Below, in pieces: positions 1-8,528 of a stretch of DNA of 64,000 bases. How positions within the stretch are numbered: the first letter of the stretch is position 1; each line of letters opens with the position of its first letter. Origin of the DNA: Periweissella beninensis. Its GTDB lineage: Bacteria > Bacillota > Bacilli > Lactobacillales > Lactobacillaceae. The stretch lies in NCBI RefSeq assembly GCF_016908275.1, contig NZ_JAFBDN010000003.1, positions 79,796-143,795 on the forward strand. The letters are read 5' to 3'. The notes under the pieces are model-generated. The model was not told the DNA's origin and searched no databases. It saw only the letters and a list, made by a program, of their open reading frames with translations. Both the position numbers and the translations under genes were made by a program.

Positions 1-48
1 GGAAACGTTAAAAATAAGGGAATGCGCCGTTCAAAAGACAAAGTTTAA
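1..48 (+). CDS. 3' end of an unidentified gene
   Basis: Frame 1 is open from the window edge for 15 codons and stops with TAA at 46-48. The residues are basic (ending RRSKDKV). Too little is present to name a product, and the gene starts outside the window. No strong terminator follows before the tRNA at 119, so tRNA read-through is possible. Confidence 0.45.
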   Translation, partial: GNVKNKGMRRSKDKV

Positions 49-118
49 CGAAACTTAGATGTTTTTTAAAAATAGTTTATGGTAAAATAAATAGGTTAGT
101 TATGACTAAGCTATTTAG

Positions 119-191
119 GGCCTTATAGTTTAACTGGATAAAACACCTGCCTCCTAAGCGGATGCTCCCAGTTCGAGTCTGGGTAGGGCCA
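119..191 (+). tRNA. tRNA-Arg (anticodon CCT)
   Basis: A cloverleaf can be drawn by eye. The acceptor arm 119-125 pairs with 184-190 (GGCCTTA with TAGGGCC), leaving discriminator A191. The D stem is GTTT/AAAC, the anticodon loop CTCCTAA lies at 151-157 with CCT at 153-155, and the T arm CCCAG-TTCGAGT-CTGGG is intact. The first anticodon-stem pair is a C-A mismatch. CCT reads the AGG arginine codon. CCA is not encoded. Confidence 0.93.
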
Positions 192-217
192 TTAATATAT
201 AGTGAGAGGAAATAGCA

Positions 218-634
218 ATGCAAAAAGTAAAATTATACGTTAATCAATATCAATCACAACTTTTATATCTGATTTTTGGTGGATTAACAACAGTTATTAA
301 TGTGGGTTCCTTTGCCATCATGTATGATATGTGGCTGGTGAACCTAAGCCTTGCTACAGCTATTGCCTGGGTACTATCTGTTTTATTTGCTTATCTAACT
401 AACCGAGTATGGGTTTTTGGATCTAAAGCTCGTGGGTTTAAAGCGATATTTTTAGAAACCTGTTCTTTTTTCTTTTTTAGAGGGCTTACATTCATCTTAG
501 ATTTGGGAATCATGCAAGTTGGTGTAGGACTTTTACATGGAAATGCAATTGGTTGGAAAATTATTGACAATATAATTGTAGTGCTAATTAATTATGTCCT
601 TAGTAAAGTATTAATTTTTCGTGAAAAAAAATGA
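218..634 (+). CDS. GtrA-like family membrane protein
   Basis: The product is 138 residues with four predicted membrane spans, at about residues 13-35, 40-62, 78-100 and 108-130. The second loop has the GtrA-family pattern of an aromatic residue followed by NRVWVF. GtrA-like proteins are thought to help move lipid-linked sugars across the membrane for wall or teichoic-acid glycosylation. No glycosyltransferase gene adjoins it here, so the substrate cannot be inferred. The start ATG follows GAGAGGA at 204-210. The gene sits between two tRNA genes. Length and topology are normal for the family. Confidence 0.8.
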   Translation: MQKVKLYVNQYQSQLLYLIFGGLTTVINVGSFAIMYDMWLVNLSLATAIAWVLSVLFAYLTNRVWVFGSKARGFKAIFLETCSFFFFRGLTFILDLGIMQVGVGLLHGNAIGWKIIDNIIVVLINYVLSKVLIFREKK

Positions 635-687
635 TAATAAGGCTTGCAACTTGCTAGAGAGCGCGCTAGAATAATTAGTGTTGTTAT

Positions 688-760
688 TGCGCATTCGCCA
701 AGGTGGTAAGGCAGTGGACTCTGAATCCATAATGCACTGGTTCGAATCCAGTATGCGCAA
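688..760 (+). tRNA. tRNA-Gln (anticodon CTG)
   Basis: The acceptor TGCGCAT (688-694) pairs with ATGCGCA (753-759), and discriminator A is at 760. The anticodon stem GTGGA/TCCAT encloses loop CTCTGAA with CTG at 721-723. The T arm is ACTGG-TTCGAAT-CCAGT. CTG reads the CAG glutamine codon. This is the minor glutamine isoacceptor in AT-rich lactic acid bacteria, where the TTG anticodon usually serves both codons. Confidence 0.92.
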
Positions 761-813
761 TTAGTATAAAAGGATATTGTTTAATGCTGTGTTGAAGTAT
801 ATTTATTTTTAAG

Positions 814-851
814 AACTTGTGGTGAAATAGAACTTTTGCCACAAGTTTTTT
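814..851 (+). terminator. Rho-independent terminator after tRNA-Gln
   Basis: AACTTGTGG at 814-822 pairs with CCACAAGTT at 839-847, and a run of T follows to 851. It most likely ends the tRNA-gtrA-tRNA transcript. Confidence 0.8.
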
Positions 852-1076
852 GTTGTTGAGGAAAAATAATTATAGTATAAGTCATTTATATTTTAAAAAA
901 AGTGAAATTGCGGTAAAATTATGGTATGCGTTGATTGTATATAACGAAACTTTAAGAGTTGAATCCAAAAAAAGTTGTAATTTAATTTTTATATTCGCTT
1001 AACTTTCAATTAGTATGATGACTTATAGCTTACTTAAATATTTTTTATACTAATTAATGAGTTGAGGAAATTGTAA
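852..1076. other. AT-rich intergenic stretch without a gene
   Basis: No convincing ORF was seen on either strand. The region is very AT-rich and has several TATAAT-like hexamers (for example near 1046-1051), so it probably holds the promoter of the small ORF at 1111. No repeat or hairpin stands out. Confidence 0.4.
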
Positions 1077-1118
1077 ATGGTTAAATGTATTGTAAATAGG
1101 GGGGCAAAAAATGGTTGA
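1077..1118 (+). CDS. possible 13-codon leader peptide overlapping the next gene
   Basis: ATG at 1077 sits about 7 nt after GAGGAAA (1064-1070) and opens a 13-codon frame (MVKCIVNRGAKNG). Its stop TGA at 1116-1118 falls just inside the following ORF, which starts at 1111. The purine-rich stretch 1098-1106 that serves as ribosome binding site of the next gene lies inside this frame. That geometry suits translational coupling, but the ORF is short enough to be chance. Confidence 0.3.
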   Translation: MVKCIVNRGAKNG

Positions 1119-1287
1119 TACAGGTGTTAAAATTTTTAATGGTAAATATTTGGAAGAATTGGTTGTTGAAATGGATGAATGGTTGGAACTAAACCATGCA
1201 TCTTTGTACGGACAAGGGGCAATTCGACAAAGAAAATTAGCAGATGAAACTTATGAAGTAACTGTTAAGTATGTTTTCAATAAATAA
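1111..1287 (+). CDS. small Cse60/DUF2758-like protein
   Basis: The gene is 58 codons with an excellent ribosome binding site (AGGGGGG at 1099-1105). The product (MVDTGVKIFNGKYLEELVVE at the start, ending VTVKYVFNK) has the shape of the Cse60 / DUF2758 family: a short beta strand with VKIF, an acidic helix DLE/ELV, and a terminal beta strand. Cse60 was named as a small sporulation gene in Bacillus, but homologues occur in non-sporulating lactobacilli with no assigned role. The family call is from memory of the pattern and is moderate. It lies upstream of hup with its own RBS. Confidence 0.6.
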   Translation: MVDTGVKIFNGKYLEELVVEMDEWLELNHASLYGQGAIRQRKLADETYEVTVKYVFNK

Positions 1288-1499
1288 TAATTATTAATAA
1301 ATTCATAAAATTACCAAAAACGATATTTGAATTTAAATAAAAAAGAATGTTAACGATTGGTATTTTCACATTTAAGGGGCTAATTTAAAAAAAATTAGAA
1401 TAATGTGGGGTAAAAGTGGCATAATATCAACGTTTGTGCTAACATTTTATATACTGATAGTTCAGTATAAATAAATCAATTTTATTAAGGAGTCTTTAC

Positions 1500-1775
1500 A
1501 TGGCTAACAAACAAGATTTAATTGACCAAGTCGCATTATCAACTGGTTTGACGAAAAAGGATTCTTCAGCAGCTGTTGAAGCTGTTTTCAGTTCAATTCA
1601 AGACTTATTGGCAAAGGGTGAAAAAGTACAATTAATTGGCTTTGGTAACTTTGAAGTACGTGAACGTGCTGCTCGTAAGGGTCGTAATCCACAAACTGGT
1701 GCCGAAATTGAAATTCCAGCATCTGTTGTGCCAGCATTTAAACCTGGTAAAGCATTGAAGGACGCTGTTAAGTAA
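1500..1775 (+). CDS. hup: DNA-binding protein HU
   Basis: The 91-residue protein is the expected HU length and starts MANKQDLI. It carries the DNA-binding arm signature [20 protein letters not shown] at about residues 46-65 and the conserved [11 protein letters not shown] end. HU dimers bend and compact the nucleoid. The start follows AAGGAG (1487-1492) at 7 nt spacing. It is a single-gene unit with its own terminator directly downstream. Confidence 0.97.
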   Translation: MANKQDLIDQVALSTGLTKKDSSAAVEAVFSSIQDLLAKGEKVQLIGFGNFEVRERAARKGRNPQTGAEIEIPASVVPAFKPGKALKDAVK

Positions 1776-1794
1776 CCTCAATAAAGGATAAGCT

Positions 1795-1829
1795 AAAAAA
1801 GACTGATTCGATAAGAATTAGTCTTTTTT
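1795..1829 (+). terminator. terminator of hup
   Basis: AAAAAAGACTGATTC pairs with AGAATTAGTCTTTTTT around a short GATA loop, with a U-tract in the distal arm. The A-run on the other side makes it potentially bidirectional. Confidence 0.88.
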
Positions 1830-1946
1830 GTCTAAATAAGTAAAAAAGCTGGTAAAAATTGGTTATTTATTCTGATAGCTGCCTATCTTTCAAATAACTG
1901 TGATAAAATTAAGCAATGTAAAATAATTAAGAATAGGTGGGGCATT

Positions 1947-2258
1947 ATGGCAGAAACAGAATTGACACAAGATGATGTCAAACACGTTGCACAACTTGCA
2001 ATGCTGACGTTTGAAGAACAGAAATTGGAACATTTCACAACGCAGTTAGACGATATTTTGAACTTAGTTGAAACACTTAATGAAGTTGATACGACTGATG
2101 TACCAGCAACTTTTACGGTTACTGAAAATGTAAATGTTTTAAGAACGGATACAGCTAATAATACTCATCAAGGTAGTGAATTATTAGCTAATGCACCAGA
2201 AGCAGAGAATGGTTTGATTAAAGTTCCAGCAATTATTGATGAAAGTGAGGAAGCGTAA
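1947..2258 (+). CDS. gatC: Asp-tRNA(Asn)/Glu-tRNA(Gln) amidotransferase subunit C
   Basis: The 103-residue GatC has the typical N-terminal motif [13 protein letters not shown] and a central [12 protein letters not shown]. It is the small stabilising subunit of the GatCAB complex, which turns Glu-tRNA(Gln) (and Asp-tRNA(Asn) where present) into the amidated tRNA. The start is ATG after GGTGGGG (1936-1942). It is first in the gatC-gatA-gatB operon, with 4 nt between its stop and gatA. Confidence 0.96.
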   Translation: MAETELTQDDVKHVAQLAMLTFEEQKLEHFTTQLDDILNLVETLNEVDTTDVPATFTVTENVNVLRTDTANNTHQGSELLANAPEAENGLIKVPAIIDESEEA

Positions 2259-2262
2259 ATTT

Positions 2263-3726
2263 ATGAATTACTTTGAAACTGATTTAACCCAGTTACATGA
2301 CCAGTTAGTTAATAAAGAGATTAGTTCTGTTGAACTTACCCAAGCAACGCTAGCTAATATCAAAAAAACAGAAACAAATGTTAACGCTTTTATTACTGTA
2401 AATGATGATGCAGCATTGGCACAAGCAAAAGCGGTTGATGACAAAGGTATTGATGCTACTAATTTATTTAGTGGTATTCCCATTGCAATAAAGGATAATA
2501 TTCTCACTAAAGATATTTTAACAACTGCTGGTTCAAAGATGTTGAGTAATTTTAAACCAGTCTTTGATGCCACTGCTACCGAAAAACTTTATGGTCAAGA
2601 TGCCATCATGATTGGTAAAACTAACATGGATGAATTTGCCATGGGTTCAACGACTGAAACATCTTACTTTAATGCAACTAAAAATGCTTGGGACTACACG
2701 AAGGTTCCAGGGGGGTCTTCAGGGGGATCAGCATCAGCTGTCGCTTCAGGAGAGGTTCTAGCTGCTTTGGGAACTGATACAGGTGGCTCAATTCGGCAGC
2801 CAGCTGCTTTTAATGGAATTGTCGGCTTAAAGCCAACCTATGGGCGTGTATCACGATGGGGGTTAATTGCGTTTGGCTCATCATTGGATCAAATTGGTCA
2901 ATTTACACGGACTGTTCGCGATAACGCAGCTGTTTTAAATATCATTGCGGGCCATGATCAACGTGATCAAACTTCATCACAGCGTGAAGTTCCCGATTAT
3001 ACAGCAAATTTAACCGGTGATATTAAAGGGATGAAGATTGCGCTACCAAAAGAATATCTTGGTGAAGGGATTTCAAAAGAAGTTAAAGAAACCATTTTGA
3101 ATGCTGCTAAGCAATTCGAGGCAATGGGAGCTACGGTTGAAGAAGTAAGTTTACCGCACTCAAAATATGGGGTTGCTGCATATTATATTATTGCTTCTTC
3201 TGAAGCATCATCAAACTTACAAAGATTTGATGGTATTCGTTATGGCTATCGAGCTAAAGATGCTAAAAATTTAAACGATTTATACGTTAAATCACGAACA
3301 GAAGGTTTTGGTGATGAAGTTAAACGACGGATTATGTTAGGAACTTTTTCTTTATCAGCTGGTTCGTACGATGCCTTTTTCAAAAAAGCTGCCCAAGTAA
3401 GAACGCTGATTGTTCAAGATTTTCAACGTGTGTTTGAAAAATATGATTTAATTATGGGACCTACTACACCAACAGTTGCCTTTAACCTAGGTGCCAAAGT
3501 TGAAGATCCAGCTGAAATGTATATGAATGATGTCTTAACTATTCCCGTAAACTTTGCTGGTTTACCAGGAATGTCAATTAATGCTGGTTTCTCAGAAGGC
3601 TTACCAGTCGGGATGCATTTGATTGCTAAACATTTTGATGAAGCATCTATTTATAAAGCAGCTTATGCCTTTGAGCAAGCAACACAATTATTTAAACAAA
3701 TACCACAAGTGGGAGGCCAAAAATAA
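2263..3726 (+). CDS. gatA: amidotransferase subunit A
   Basis: The 487-residue amidase-signature protein generates ammonia from glutamine for GatB. The amidase signature is present: GIPIAIKDN at about residues 75-83 with the catalytic Lys, then [14 protein letters not shown] at about 150-163 and [14 protein letters not shown] at about 170-183, which hold the cis-Ser and nucleophile Ser. I placed the start at ATG 2263 because GTGAGGAA lies directly before it. An upstream in-frame ATG at 2236 would overlap gatC and lacks a better site. Confidence 0.97.
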   Translation: MNYFETDLTQLHDQLVNKEISSVELTQATLANIKKTETNVNAFITVNDDAALAQAKAVDDKGIDATNLFSGIPIAIKDNILTKDILTTAGSKMLSNFKPVFDATATEKLYGQDAIMIGKTNMDEFAMGSTTETSYFNATKNAWDYTKVPGGSSGGSASAVASGEVLAALGTDTGGSIRQPAAFNGIVGLKPTYGRVSRWGLIAFGSSLDQIGQFTRTVRDNAAVLNIIAGHDQRDQTSSQREVPDYTANLTGDIKGMKIALPKEYLGEGISKEVKETILNAAKQFEAMGATVEEVSLPHSKYGVAAYYIIASSEASSNLQRFDGIRYGYRAKDAKNLNDLYVKSRTEGFGDEVKRRIMLGTFSLSAGSYDAFFKKAAQVRTLIVQDFQRVFEKYDLIMGPTTPTVAFNLGAKVEDPAEMYMNDVLTIPVNFAGLPGMSINAGFSEGLPVGMHLIAKHFDEASIYKAAYAFEQATQLFKQIPQVGGQK

Positions 3727-5153
3727 TGAATTTTGAAACAACGATTGGACTTGAAGTTCACGTAGAAATGAAGACAAATTCTAAAGCCTTTTCACCATCT
3801 CCAGTCGAGTATGGGGCTGCACCAAATGCAAATACGAATGTAATTGATTGGGGGTATCCTGGGGTTTTACCACAAGCTAATAAAGGAGCCATTGAATTTG
3901 GGATGCGCGCAGCGTTAGCTTTACATGCAACAGTGGCACCAAGTACACATTGGGATCGGAAAAACTACTTTTATCCAGATAATCCTAAAGCATATCAAAT
4001 TACTGAAAATCAACAACCAATTGGTCAAAATGGTTATCTAGAAATCGAGGTTGATGGACAAACCAAACGGATTGGAATTCGCGAATTACACGTGGAAGAA
4101 GATGCTGGTAAAAACACGCATAATCCTAATGGCTATTCGTATGTTGATTTAAATCGGCAAGGAACCCCATTGATTGAAATTGTTTCCGAAGCAGATATTA
4201 CATCGCCTGATGAAGCGTATGCTTATTTGGAAGCCTTACGCCAAACAATTCAATTTACAGGTATTTCAGATGTGAAAATGGAAGAAGGTTCAATGCGGGT
4301 AGATGCTAACTTATCAGTACGCCCAATTGGTCAAAAAGAATTTGGTGTCAAAACTGAATTAAAAAACTTAAACTCATTTAATTATGTGCGTAAAGGACTT
4401 GAGTTTGAAGCAAAACGACAGGTTCAAGTATTAATGGCAGGTGGTGCAATTCAACAAGAAACGCGGCGTTATGATGAAGCAACGGGGACGACCATTTTAA
4501 TGCGTGTAAAAGAAGGCGCGGAGGATTATCGCTATTTCCCAGAACCTGATTTAGCACCATTAGTCATTTCAGATGAATGGGTTAAGGAAGTTCAAGCAAC
4601 GTTACCCGAAGGTGCGCCCGCACGTCGTAAGCGATATGTTAATGAACTAGGAATCGAAGAATATGATGCGAAAGTTATTACCCAAACGTTAGAAATGTCG
4701 GACTTCTTTGATGCAACTGTTAAAGAAGGGGCGGATGCTAAGCGGACCGCTAACTATTTAATGGGTGATGTTAATGCATACATGAATGATAAAAAGCTTG
4801 AGTTATTGGAAACAAAATTAACACCAGCCCACTTAGCTGGGATGATTAAATTAATTGAAGATGGTACTATTTCAACTAAACAAGCTAAAAAAGTATTTAA
4901 AGCAATTATGGAAGGTCAAGAACCTGTTGCTTATGTTGAAGCCAATGGCTTAAAACAATTATCTGATCCTGCTGTCTTGCAACCAATTATTAATGAAATT
5001 TTGGATAATAATCCACAATCGATTGAAGATTTTAAAAATGGTAAAGATCGAGCAGTAGGCTTCTTAATAGGTGCAATTATGAAACAAACCAAAGGCCAAG
5101 CAAACCCAATAGTTGTAAATCAGCTATTGATGACTAGCTTAAATGCACGATAA
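3726..5153 (+). CDS. gatB: amidotransferase subunit B
   Basis: The 475-residue protein has the GatB start [15 protein letters not shown], the catalytic-cradle region [17 protein letters not shown] (about 80-96), and the C-terminal YqeY-like helical tail. It activates the misacylated Glu or Asp on the tRNA by phosphorylation and amidates it with GatA-derived ammonia. Its ATG overlaps the gatA stop by one base (TAATG), indicating translational coupling. It is the last gene of the operon. Confidence 0.97.
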   Translation: MNFETTIGLEVHVEMKTNSKAFSPSPVEYGAAPNANTNVIDWGYPGVLPQANKGAIEFGMRAALALHATVAPSTHWDRKNYFYPDNPKAYQITENQQPIGQNGYLEIEVDGQTKRIGIRELHVEEDAGKNTHNPNGYSYVDLNRQGTPLIEIVSEADITSPDEAYAYLEALRQTIQFTGISDVKMEEGSMRVDANLSVRPIGQKEFGVKTELKNLNSFNYVRKGLEFEAKRQVQVLMAGGAIQQETRRYDEATGTTILMRVKEGAEDYRYFPEPDLAPLVISDEWVKEVQATLPEGAPARRKRYVNELGIEEYDAKVITQTLEMSDFFDATVKEGADAKRTANYLMGDVNAYMNDKKLELLETKLTPAHLAGMIKLIEDGTISTKQAKKVFKAIMEGQEPVAYVEANGLKQLSDPAVLQPIINEILDNNPQSIEDFKNGKDRAVGFLIGAIMKQTKGQANPIVVNQLLMTSLNAR

Positions 5154-5199
5154 TTGATATGATATTACTTGGACTTTAAACATAGTAGATATAGTACAA

Positions 5200-5331
5200 A
5201 GATGTTAGGCTTTTAAAGCTAGCTCTTGTCACTGTTGCTTGGTAGAAAAGACTAATATTACAGTAATTGAGTCGCTAGCATGCTTAATACTAAGTACGCT
5301 TCAAAGGGCTAGGGTATCTCCTAGCCTTTTG
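5200..5331 (+). ncRNA. candidate structured transcript or 3' UTR ending in a terminator
   Basis: The gatB-dgkB gap of 220 bases holds no ORF. A weak promoter-like pair (TTGGAC 5169-5174, TATAGT 5190-5195, 15-nt spacer) precedes nested inverted repeats: GCTAGCTC with GAG-TCGCTAGC outside, and ACTGT/ACAGT inside. A clear terminator stem follows (5302-5331; GGGCTAGG with CCTAGCCTTTT). It could be a small RNA of about 130 nt or the gatB 3' UTR. No known RNA family was recognised. Only the terminator is secure. Confidence 0.35.
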
Positions 5332-5374
5332 ATACATAATTAGAAATAATATTGGACAATCGAGGTATACTGAA

Positions 5375-6370
5375 ATGAAACGGGCGCGAATTATTTATAA
5401 TCCAACAGCAGGCCGTGAACTAGTTAAAAGAGAATTAGTTGATATTTTACAAGTTTATGAAAAAGCGGGCTATGAAACAAGTGCATTTGCCACAACACCA
5501 GAGTTAAATTCGGCACAAAATGAAGCTAAACGAGCCGCGTTAGCTGGCTTTGATTTAATTGTTGCCGCAGGTGGTGATGGGACAATTAACGAGGTTGTGA
5601 ATGGTTTAGCGCCCTTAAAAAGGCGCCCTAAATTAGCAATTATTCCGGCGGGGACTACAAATGATTACGCGCGAGCTCTTCGTATTCCACGAGAAGATCC
5701 ACTCGAAGCTGCTGAAGTTATTTTAAAGCACAAGACTATCAAAATGGATATTGGTAAAGCAGGAAATACTTATTTTGCTAATATTGCTGCGGGGGGCTTG
5801 CTTACAGAATTAACTTATTCAGTACCATCAAAACTAAAAACACTGTATGGGTACTTTGCCTATTTGGCAAAGGGGGCGGAATTAATTCCGCAAATTCGCC
5901 CAATTGATATGAGCATTGAGTATGATGGTGGTAAATATGAAGGAAAGGCGTCGATGTTTTTTCTAGCATTAACTAATTCAGTTGGGGGCTTTGAACAAAT
6001 TGTCCCTGATGCACGGCTAGATGATGGAAAATTTACCTTATTAATTGTAAAAGCAGCTGGCATTGCTGACTTGTTACAAATTGGTGCTGAAATTTTAAAT
6101 GGTGGTAAGCATGTTGATGATCCACGGGTTATTTACAAGAAGACTAAAAAGGTTATTGCTAAACCATTAACTGATGGACGTCTCATGATTAATCTGGATG
6201 GTGAGTATGGTGGGGATGCACCAATGGAATTTATTAATTTAAAGCAACATATTGAAGTTGTTGCTAATGTTGATGATATTCCAGATGATGCCCTAACAAG
6301 CCATCAAGAAAAGAAAATTCGGGAATATGAAGAAAAATTTATTGCCGAGTCAGAAAATATTGATAAATAG
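5375..6370 (+). CDS. dgkB: diacylglycerol/lipid kinase (DgkB/YegS family)
   Basis: The 331-residue cytosolic lipid kinase has the DAGK catalytic signature AAGGDGTINEVVNGLAPL at about residues 65-82 and PAGTTNDYARAL at about 91-102. DgkB phosphorylates diacylglycerol released during lipoteichoic-acid synthesis, returning it to phospholipid synthesis. The C-terminal tail is charged (EKKIREYEEKF). The gene is 26 nt upstream of the rRNA methyltransferase, an arrangement common in Lactobacillales, so the two are probably co-transcribed. It has ATG 5375 with a modest GAGG upstream. Confidence 0.93.
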   Translation: MKRARIIYNPTAGRELVKRELVDILQVYEKAGYETSAFATTPELNSAQNEAKRAALAGFDLIVAAGGDGTINEVVNGLAPLKRRPKLAIIPAGTTNDYARALRIPREDPLEAAEVILKHKTIKMDIGKAGNTYFANIAAGGLLTELTYSVPSKLKTLYGYFAYLAKGAELIPQIRPIDMSIEYDGGKYEGKASMFFLALTNSVGGFEQIVPDARLDDGKFTLLIVKAAGIADLLQIGAEILNGGKHVDDPRVIYKKTKKVIAKPLTDGRLMINLDGEYGGDAPMEFINLKQHIEVVANVDDIPDDALTSHQEKKIREYEEKFIAESENIDK

Positions 6371-6396
6371 TTGTCATAGATATAAAGGAAATTTTA

Positions 6397-7770
6397 ATGA
6401 GTAAAAAAATTGCACCAGTAAAAAAGAATGATCAGTTCGAAGCGGATATTATTGATTTAACTTATCAAGGAATGGGCGTTGCTAAATTAGGCGATTTTCC
6501 AGTGTTTGTTGCTAATTCAATTCCAGGTGAACGCGTAGTAGTTGGTATTACTAAAGTTGCTAGTTCATATGCTTTTGGACGAGTAGTGAAGGTATTACAA
6601 GAATCAGAAGATCGTAACCACGATATTGATAACGCGCTTGTAACTACAGGAATTGCCCCATTAGCTAATTTGAAATATCCAGCGCAATTAACGTTTAAGC
6701 AAAAGCAAATTCAAGAGTTACTTAAAAAGCAACACATTGAAGCTGAAGTTGCAGCAACGCTTGGTATGGAAAATCCATTTGGCTACCGAAATAAAGCCCA
6801 AATTCCAGTCCGTGAAATTAAAGGTCAAATTGAAACAGGTTTTTATCGGCGCAATTCACATAACTTAGTGCCAATTGAAGATTACTTTATTCAAGATCCA
6901 AAAATTGATGAAGCTGTATTAATTGTGCGTGATTTATTACGTAAATATCACTTATCAGCTTATGATGAAGTAAATCACCGTGGTGTGGTTAGAACTGTAA
7001 TGGTACGTCGTGGTTACTACTCACATGAAATGATGATTGTTATTGTAACTAAGTCTAAGAAGTTACCAATGCAAGAAGTGCTTGTTGATGAAATTCGCCA
7101 AGCCTTGCCAGAAGTAACTTCAATTATGCAAAATGTAAATCCTGATAAAACCAATGTTATTATGGGTGAAAAGAATAATTTATTGTGGGGTAACAAAGTT
7201 ATCTTTGATAATTTACTGGGTTTGAAGTTTGCAATTGGCCCAAATTCTTTCTACCAAGTTAATCCACAAACAACTGAAAAGTTGTACACATTGGCGGCAG
7301 AAAAGGCTGAATTGACAGGTACTGAAACGGTTATTGATGCTTATTCAGGTATCGGAACAATTTCACTTACAATCGCTAAGCATGTGGCCCAAGTATATGG
7401 GGTTGAAATCGTCCCTGGGGCAGTTGATGATGCTAAGCGTAATGCTGACATCAATGGTATTAAGAATGCTAAATTTGTTTTAGGTAAGGCTGAAGAACAA
7501 ATGATCAAATGGGCAGCAGAAGGCTTAAAGCCAGATGTAATCTTCCTTGATCCACCACGTAAGGGCCTAACACCTGAATTAATTGAAGCAGTAGGGATTA
7601 TGAAACCAAAGAAAATTGTGTACGTAAGTTGTAACCCAGCAACTTTAGTTCGCGATTTAGATGAATTTATTAACACTGGCTACCAAATTGATGGAGCTAT
7701 CCAACCGGTTGATCAATTCCCACAAACAACGCATGTTGAGAGCGTAACGGTCCTTGAGCGCCAAAAGTAG
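6397..7770 (+). CDS. rlmCD: 23S rRNA (uracil-C5)-methyltransferase RlmCD/RumA family
   Basis: The 457-residue TrmA/RumA-family enzyme has an N-terminal TRAM domain (about 1-65, ending in the SYAFGRVVKV stretch). It then has a SAM-binding core with DAYSGIGTISLTIAKH (about 314-329), FLDPPRKGL (about 385-393) and the catalytic cysteine in YVSCNPATLVRDL (about 409-421). The fold methylates C5 of specific 23S rRNA uridines, and in Gram-positives one enzyme often does both U747 and U1939. The Fe-S cysteine cluster of E. coli RumA is not visible, as is usual in RlmCD. It starts at ATG 6397 after AAAGGAA. Confidence 0.92.
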   Translation: MSKKIAPVKKNDQFEADIIDLTYQGMGVAKLGDFPVFVANSIPGERVVVGITKVASSYAFGRVVKVLQESEDRNHDIDNALVTTGIAPLANLKYPAQLTFKQKQIQELLKKQHIEAEVAATLGMENPFGYRNKAQIPVREIKGQIETGFYRRNSHNLVPIEDYFIQDPKIDEAVLIVRDLLRKYHLSAYDEVNHRGVVRTVMVRRGYYSHEMMIVIVTKSKKLPMQEVLVDEIRQALPEVTSIMQNVNPDKTNVIMGEKNNLLWGNKVIFDNLLGLKFAIGPNSFYQVNPQTTEKLYTLAAEKAELTGTETVIDAYSGIGTISLTIAKHVAQVYGVEIVPGAVDDAKRNADINGIKNAKFVLGKAEEQMIKWAAEGLKPDVIFLDPPRKGLTPELIEAVGIMKPKKIVYVSCNPATLVRDLDEFINTGYQIDGAIQPVDQFPQTTHVESVTVLERQK

Positions 7771-7815
7771 GGTGCCAGAAACAGCGCTGTTAAGGCATTT
7801 ATAAAATCAAAAAAT

Positions 7816-7860
7816 GTGTATCTTTTTGTGACCAGTTCCCACAGATAGATACACTTTTTT
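7816..7860 (+). terminator. terminator after the rRNA methyltransferase, overlapping the repeat array
   Basis: GTGTATCT at 7816-7823 pairs with AGATACAC at 7847-7854, followed by six T. The loop contains the first copy of the repeat family described at 7828-8040, so the core/island boundary lies at or just before this hairpin. Confidence 0.75.
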
Positions 7861-8040
7861 GTTGCTCAATCAGAAACGTTGATTTAATAGGCTTTGTCCT
7901 TAGTGGTGATCAGTTTCCACAGACTACCTGCAAAATTGGCTTAATTTCGGGGCGACCAATTCCCGCAGTTAGTGTTGATATGTTCCCGCAGATTGAGTTG
8001 ATCAATTTCCACAAAGGAAGTGACAGTTTCCTACAGTTAG
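7828..8040 (+). repeat. six imperfect direct repeats, consensus GTGATCAGTTCCCACAGA
   Basis: Copies begin near 7828, 7906, 7952, 7975, 7998 and 8020. They share a core TTCCCACAG (variants TTTCCACAG, TTCCCGCAG, TTTCCACAA, TTTCCTACAG) preceded by GTGATCAG-like bases. Spacing is irregular at first (78 and 46 bases between starts) and then about 23 bases, roughly two helical turns. All lie in the same orientation. The last copy contains the -35 hexamer of the promoter at 8020-8049. This is what an array of regulator binding sites would look like. A single diverged inverted copy lies at 17263-17283. Confidence 0.75.
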
Positions 8041-8049
8041 ATGTATAAT
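8020..8049 (+). promoter_or_regulatory. promoter of the defence operon, embedded in the last repeat
   Basis: GTGACA at 8020-8025 and a perfect TATAAT at 8044-8049 are 18 bases apart. The -35 is part of repeat copy six, so a protein bound to the repeats would compete with RNA polymerase. The first downstream start codon is at 8085 behind AGGGGC. Confidence 0.7.
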
Positions 8050-8084
8050 TGCCTATCAACTTATTACTAAAGGGGCAGAGTGAT

Positions 8085-8519
8085 ATGAGCGATATTTTAA
8101 ATTGTCTGTTAGAGAAGGGAAACTACCCTGAACATCATGTCGCAACTTTTGGTCAAACTTCATTTGATATTATGATTAACGGTAATAAGAAAAAGGTTAG
8201 TCATGGTAAAGGTTTCAGATCATATTTGAATTCTGTTACAGTTATGGCCTTGAGCGAATATATAAATAAGAATGCTCTATATAAGCCGGAGTTTTTAATT
8301 ATCGATACGCCACTTGAAGGGCTATCAGAGAAGTATACTGATAATCCTGATGAAAGCATGAGACATGGCATCTTTGAGCTTTTCATGGATAGATGCAAGA
8401 GTTACCAGACGATTGTTGTTGAAAATCCGGATCATTTACCAAGTGATATAGATTTTAAACACGAAGATATCAATGTGATTAGCTACGAAAATGAAGAAGG
8501 ATTTTTAAAGGAAATCTAG
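8085..8519 (+). pseudogene. C-terminal remnant of an SMC/Rad50-like ATPase
   Basis: The 144-residue ORF has its own ATG and RBS but only the C-terminal lobe of an ABC/SMC-like ATPase: a signature-like HGKGFRSYLNSVTVMAL helix (about 45-61) and a Walker B/D-loop FLIIDTPLEGL (about 78-88). No Walker A is present, and the long coiled coil expected upstream is missing. Intact relatives that I recall are several times longer. It is probably a decayed defence ATPase, though a short regulatory product cannot be excluded. Its stop overlaps the AGGAGG of the next gene. Confidence 0.6.
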
Positions 8520-8528
8520 GAGGTTCAA

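Noticed and set aside
7828..8040. CRISPR array
   Set aside because: The repeats are imperfect and irregularly spaced, units are only about 20 bases, gaps do not behave like spacers, and no cas gene is nearby.
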